Below, piece after piece: positions 6,210 to 8,163 of a DNA stretch of 8,163 bases (the first letter of the stretch is position 1; every line of letters begins with the position of its first letter). A program made the position numbers and the translations under genes. The notes beneath the pieces are model-generated. The model saw only the letters and a program-made list of their open reading frames with translations, was not told the DNA's origin and searched no databases. Origin of the DNA: Verrucomicrobiota bacterium (lineage in GTDB: Bacteria > Verrucomicrobiota > Verrucomicrobiia > Chthoniobacterales > Terrimicrobiaceae); assembly GCA_026398285.1 (NCBI GenBank), contig JAPLTI010000152.1, positions 1-8,163 on the forward strand, written 5' to 3'.

Positions 6210-6246
6210 TGTCATTTTTCGGAATTAAAACGAATCTGGCAGTCCT

Positions 6247-7095
6247 ATGAGCACCACCACCTCTCCATCACTCCCCGCCTCCGTTGATTTGGATGAAATG
6301 AAAGCCTCGTTCGCGCAGCACGGCTACGCGGTCGCACGCGGCCTCTTTTGCGAAGCAGAAGTCGAGGAAATCAAATCCACCTTCGCCCGCATCGCGGAGA
6401 ACGGCCCGGTTCCCGGCCACTTCGAACCCGTTTCCAAGGAGGAATCCGGTGGCGATCCCTTGAAGGAATTTCCACGGGTCATGCACCCGCACCGATTCGA
6501 TGCCCTTTCGCGTAGGAATCTCGTCCATCCCGGCGTCATGACCTGCCTGCAAGAACTCATGCAGGACGATGTGCTGGCGGCCCAGAGCATGTTCTACTAC
6601 AAGCCGCCGGGCTCACGCGGTCAGGCGATGCACCAGGACAATTTCTACCTCTTGGTGGAGCCGCAAACCTGCGTGGCCGCATGGACCGCGATCGACGATG
6701 CCGATCCCGAAAATGGCGGCATGTATCTCGTCGCCGATACGGCCGAGGAGGAGATTGCCTGCCCGGAGAAGGCCAATGCTGCTGAATCCTTTACCACGCA
6801 CTTTGTTCCCACGCCAAAAGGCAAGAAGGCGGTTCCCTGCGTCATGAAGGCGGGCGACACCTTGTTTTTCAATGGCAGTTCCATCCACGGATCCGGCCCC
6901 AACCGCTCCAAGGACCGCTTCCGCCGCTCCTTCATCTGCCACTATGTGCCCAAATCCACGCAGCGCATCAGCAAGTTCTATCTCCCCCTGCTAACTCCCG
7001 AAGGCCAGGATGTGATGATCGAAGCCAACTCCGGCGGCGGCGCCTGCGGCAATTCCTGGCAGGATGGTGCCTATTGGGAAGGCGGCACGCATTGA
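6247..7095 (+). CDS. Phytanoyl-CoA dioxygenase (PhyH)-family Fe(II)/2-oxoglutarate oxygenase
   Basis: The 282-residue protein is expected to hydroxylate a small molecule using Fe(II), O2 and 2-oxoglutarate in the cytoplasm. The metal triad is visible: His129-x-Asp131 in MHQDNFYL and His214 in SSIHGSGPNRS. The 2-oxoglutarate salt-bridge arginine is probably one of Arg224/226/227 in DRFRRSF. FAQHGYAVARGLF (22-34) is the usual N-terminal helix-strand start, and DPENGGMYLV is the typical segment before the distal His. Length fits the family. Bacterial PhyH relatives act on many substrates (ectoine, phosphonates, natural products), and nothing here identifies the substrate; an acyl-CoA role should not be assumed. 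ATG 6247 has only a weak ribosome site. The gene is divergent from the AraC-family gene and sits right after the candidate operator, so it is likely inducible, possibly by the sugar or derivative it acts on. Confidence 0.88.
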   Translation: MSTTTSPSLPASVDLDEMKASFAQHGYAVARGLFCEAEVEEIKSTFARIAENGPVPGHFEPVSKEESGGDPLKEFPRVMHPHRFDALSRRNLVHPGVMTCLQELMQDDVLAAQSMFYYKPPGSRGQAMHQDNFYLLVEPQTCVAAWTAIDDADPENGGMYLVADTAEEEIACPEKANAAESFTTHFVPTPKGKKAVPCVMKAGDTLFFNGSSIHGSGPNRSKDRFRRSFICHYVPKSTQRISKFYLPLLTPEGQDVMIEANSGGGACGNSWQDGAYWEGGTH

Positions 7096-7168
7096 TCACT
7101 TGAAAGGGTTGTCACAGGGGATGGAATTCGCTTTCAGGCATTGATGGCGGATTCCTCACCTTCGGCTT

Positions 7169-7333
7169 TCAAATCATTGACATCACTTTTTCGAATCCGG
7201 CATCCAGTATGGGCCTCTCGAAAAGCGCCCAGAGGTTTGCCTCTGCAGAATCTTTCCAGAGCCGCATGATACCAATCACTTTTTGAAATTGCTCGTTTGA
7301 CGCGTTGATCTCGCCTTTACCCTTTGACTGCAT
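7169..7333 (-). CDS. Unrecognised 54-residue small protein
   Basis: An ATG at 7333-7331 opens a 54-codon frame ending with TGA at 7171-7169. GGGAG (plus positions 7342-7346) lies 8 bases before the ATG, the best-looking Shine-Dalgarno in the window. The predicted product is charged and amphipathic, begins MQSKGKGEINASNEQFQ and continues with KVIGIMRLWKDSAEANLW, then ALFERPILDAGFEKVMSMI, likely two helices with three tryptophans or aromatic anchors. There is no signal peptide or membrane segment. I do not recognise the family. The gene is convergent with the oxygenase gene (74 bases between stops) and divergent from the alpha-galactosidase-like gene, with 46 bases between start codons. It may be a genuine small protein or the tail of a decayed gene; an alternative GTG start exists 12 bases upstream but would overlap the ribosome site. 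Confidence 0.45.
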   Translation of the reverse strand: MQSKGKGEINASNEQFQKVIGIMRLWKDSAEANLWALFERPILDAGFEKVMSMI

Positions 7334-7353
7334 CCGTAAAACTCCCACAGAAT
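7324..7353 (+). promoter_or_regulatory. Weak candidate promoter of the alpha-galactosidase-like gene
   Basis: TTGACT (7324-7329; five of six) and CAGAAT (7348-7353; four of six) are 18 bp apart, giving a start near 7360 and a leader of about 20 bases. It overlaps the start and ribosome site of the divergent small ORF, so the two genes, if real, would compete or be co-regulated. The -10 match is modest and the call is tentative. Confidence 0.22.
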
Positions 7354-7379
7354 CACTCCGGCAATAGCCCTATTTTCCC

Positions 7380-8163
7380 ATGACCAAACTCCTCTCCAAA
7401 TTCACCGTCGGCGACACGATCATCCGCTTCGACGCACCCGCCGAAGGCAAGGGCGCGCCGCAGCTCTCGCTTCAACCCAAGTCGCTCGCACCGGTGAAAC
7501 ACCGCGAGTTTCTACCGCCCGATGTCGAGATCGTAGGCCTGCCGGCCATGTGGCAACCAAGGCGCGCGTGGGCACTGGACTCCCTCGTGCAGCTCAAGTG
7601 CATGGAGGACATTTACGGGGGCTCCTTTTCCCAAGGTCGCACGATGAGGGCAGGGCACTCGACGGCTGTTCTCGAATTCATCGGTCAGAAGGTTCAGAAA
7701 AAAAACGGCGGCACCAGCGTCGTCACCACGCTCCAGCATCCCTCGGGACTGCGCTGCGAACATCAACTTTCCTGGCAGGGGAATGTGCCGGTTTTTTCCA
7801 GCCGGGTGAGCGTTCGCAATGCTGGCAAGAAACCGGTGTCCCTTGAAATGCTCAGCAGCTTCTCGCTCGGCGGCATGACGCCTTATGCTCATGACGACGC
7901 GCCGAATCGATTGCTTGTGCATCGCTATCGTTCGACCTGGAGTGCCGAAGGCCGCCTCGACACGCAAGGCATCGAGGATCTGCAACTCGAGCGTTCTTGG
8001 ATCGGTCACGGCATCGCCTGCGAACGCTTTGGCCAGGTCGGCTCGATGCCGGTGCGCGGCTTTTTTCCCTTCGTCGCGCTCGAGGATCGCGAGGCGGGTG
8101 TCCTTTGGGGCGCGCAACTTGCCACTCCCGGCTCATGGCAGATGGAAGTCTTCCGCAAGGATG
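7380..8163 (+). CDS. Alpha-galactosidase-like glycoside hydrolase, N-terminal part (runs off window)
   Basis: The frame is open from ATG 7380 to the window edge: 261 codons plus one base. The sequence resembles the N-terminal beta-supersandwich domain of GH36-type alpha-galactosidases: ALDSLVQLKCMEDIYGGSFS then QGRTMRAGHST (residues 65-94), HQLSWQGNVPVFSSRVSVRN (128-147), MLSSFSLGGMTP (157-168), the HRYRSTWSAEGRL block (181-193) and ERFGQVGSMPVRGFFPF (215-231), ending in GVLWGAQLATPGSWQ. The catalytic barrel with its two acidic residues would lie beyond the window, so activity cannot be checked. No signal peptide is present, so the enzyme should act in the cytoplasm on imported galactosides. 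It follows the oxygenase gene by 284 bases with a minus-strand small ORF between, so it is probably a separate transcription unit. There is no clear Shine-Dalgarno before the ATG. Confidence 0.82.
   Translation, partial: MTKLLSKFTVGDTIIRFDAPAEGKGAPQLSLQPKSLAPVKHREFLPPDVEIVGLPAMWQPRRAWALDSLVQLKCMEDIYGGSFSQGRTMRAGHSTAVLEFIGQKVQKKNGGTSVVTTLQHPSGLRCEHQLSWQGNVPVFSSRVSVRNAGKKPVSLEMLSSFSLGGMTPYAHDDAPNRLLVHRYRSTWSAEGRLDTQGIEDLQLERSWIGHGIACERFGQVGSMPVRGFFPFVALEDREAGVLWGAQLATPGSWQMEVFRKD

Noticed and set aside
7130..7180. GCTTTCA followed by CATTGA, found at 7130-7144 and again at 7165-7180
   Set aside because: Two short words with unequal gaps (2 and 3 bases) just after the oxygenase gene; too little to separate from chance.
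7512..8117. 201-codon open frame on the minus strand inside the alpha-galactosidase-like gene
   Set aside because: The plus-strand frame carries clear GH36-type N-terminal motifs; the antisense frame is a by-product of GC-rich codon use.

Overview
The window most likely comes from a Verrucomicrobiota-like bacterium. The grounds are moderately GC-rich DNA, mostly weak Shine-Dalgarno sites, GC-rich hairpin repeats between genes, and a mix of heparinase II/III-like, phytanoyl-CoA dioxygenase-like and GntR/LacI-hybrid genes that is common in that phylum. The assignment is inferred from gene content and style; no marker gene is present.

Layout from left to right. Positions 1-534 hold a 5'-truncated remnant of a DUF4143-type ATPase. 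Positions 751-1875 (+) encode a GntR-headed regulator with a LacI-type sugar-binding domain. Positions 1876-2374 have no gene but carry two diverged copies of a hairpin-plus-conserved-tail repeat. Positions 2375-2698 (+) encode an L-rhamnose mutarotase-family protein. A weak small ORF (2714-2953) and two hairpins follow. Positions 3012-5282 (+) encode a large heparinase II/III-like protein without a signal peptide. It ends 2 bp from the convergent AraC-family regulator gene (5285-6169, -). That regulator is divergent from a phytanoyl-CoA dioxygenase-like Fe(II)/2-oxoglutarate oxygenase gene (6247-7095, +). A previously hidden 54-codon ORF with a good Shine-Dalgarno lies at 7169-7333 (-). The window ends inside an alpha-galactosidase-like gene (from 7380, +).

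Taken together this looks like an accessory carbohydrate-use locus: two sugar-type regulators, a sugar mutarotase, an intracellular uronide lyase or hydrolase candidate, and an alpha-galactosidase-like enzyme. A plausible substrate is an oligosaccharide holding uronic acid, 6-deoxyhexose (rhamnose or fucose) and galactose, but no transporter or downstream catabolic gene is in view to confirm this. The role of the oxygenase is unknown.

The strongest regulatory signal is a 12-bp direct repeat (10/12 identical) with exact 21-bp periodicity between the divergent AraC-family and oxygenase genes. Its downstream copy abuts a TTGTCA -35-like hexamer, the arrangement expected of an AraC-type activator site. 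No known defence system, CRISPR array, RNA gene or intact mobile element was found.
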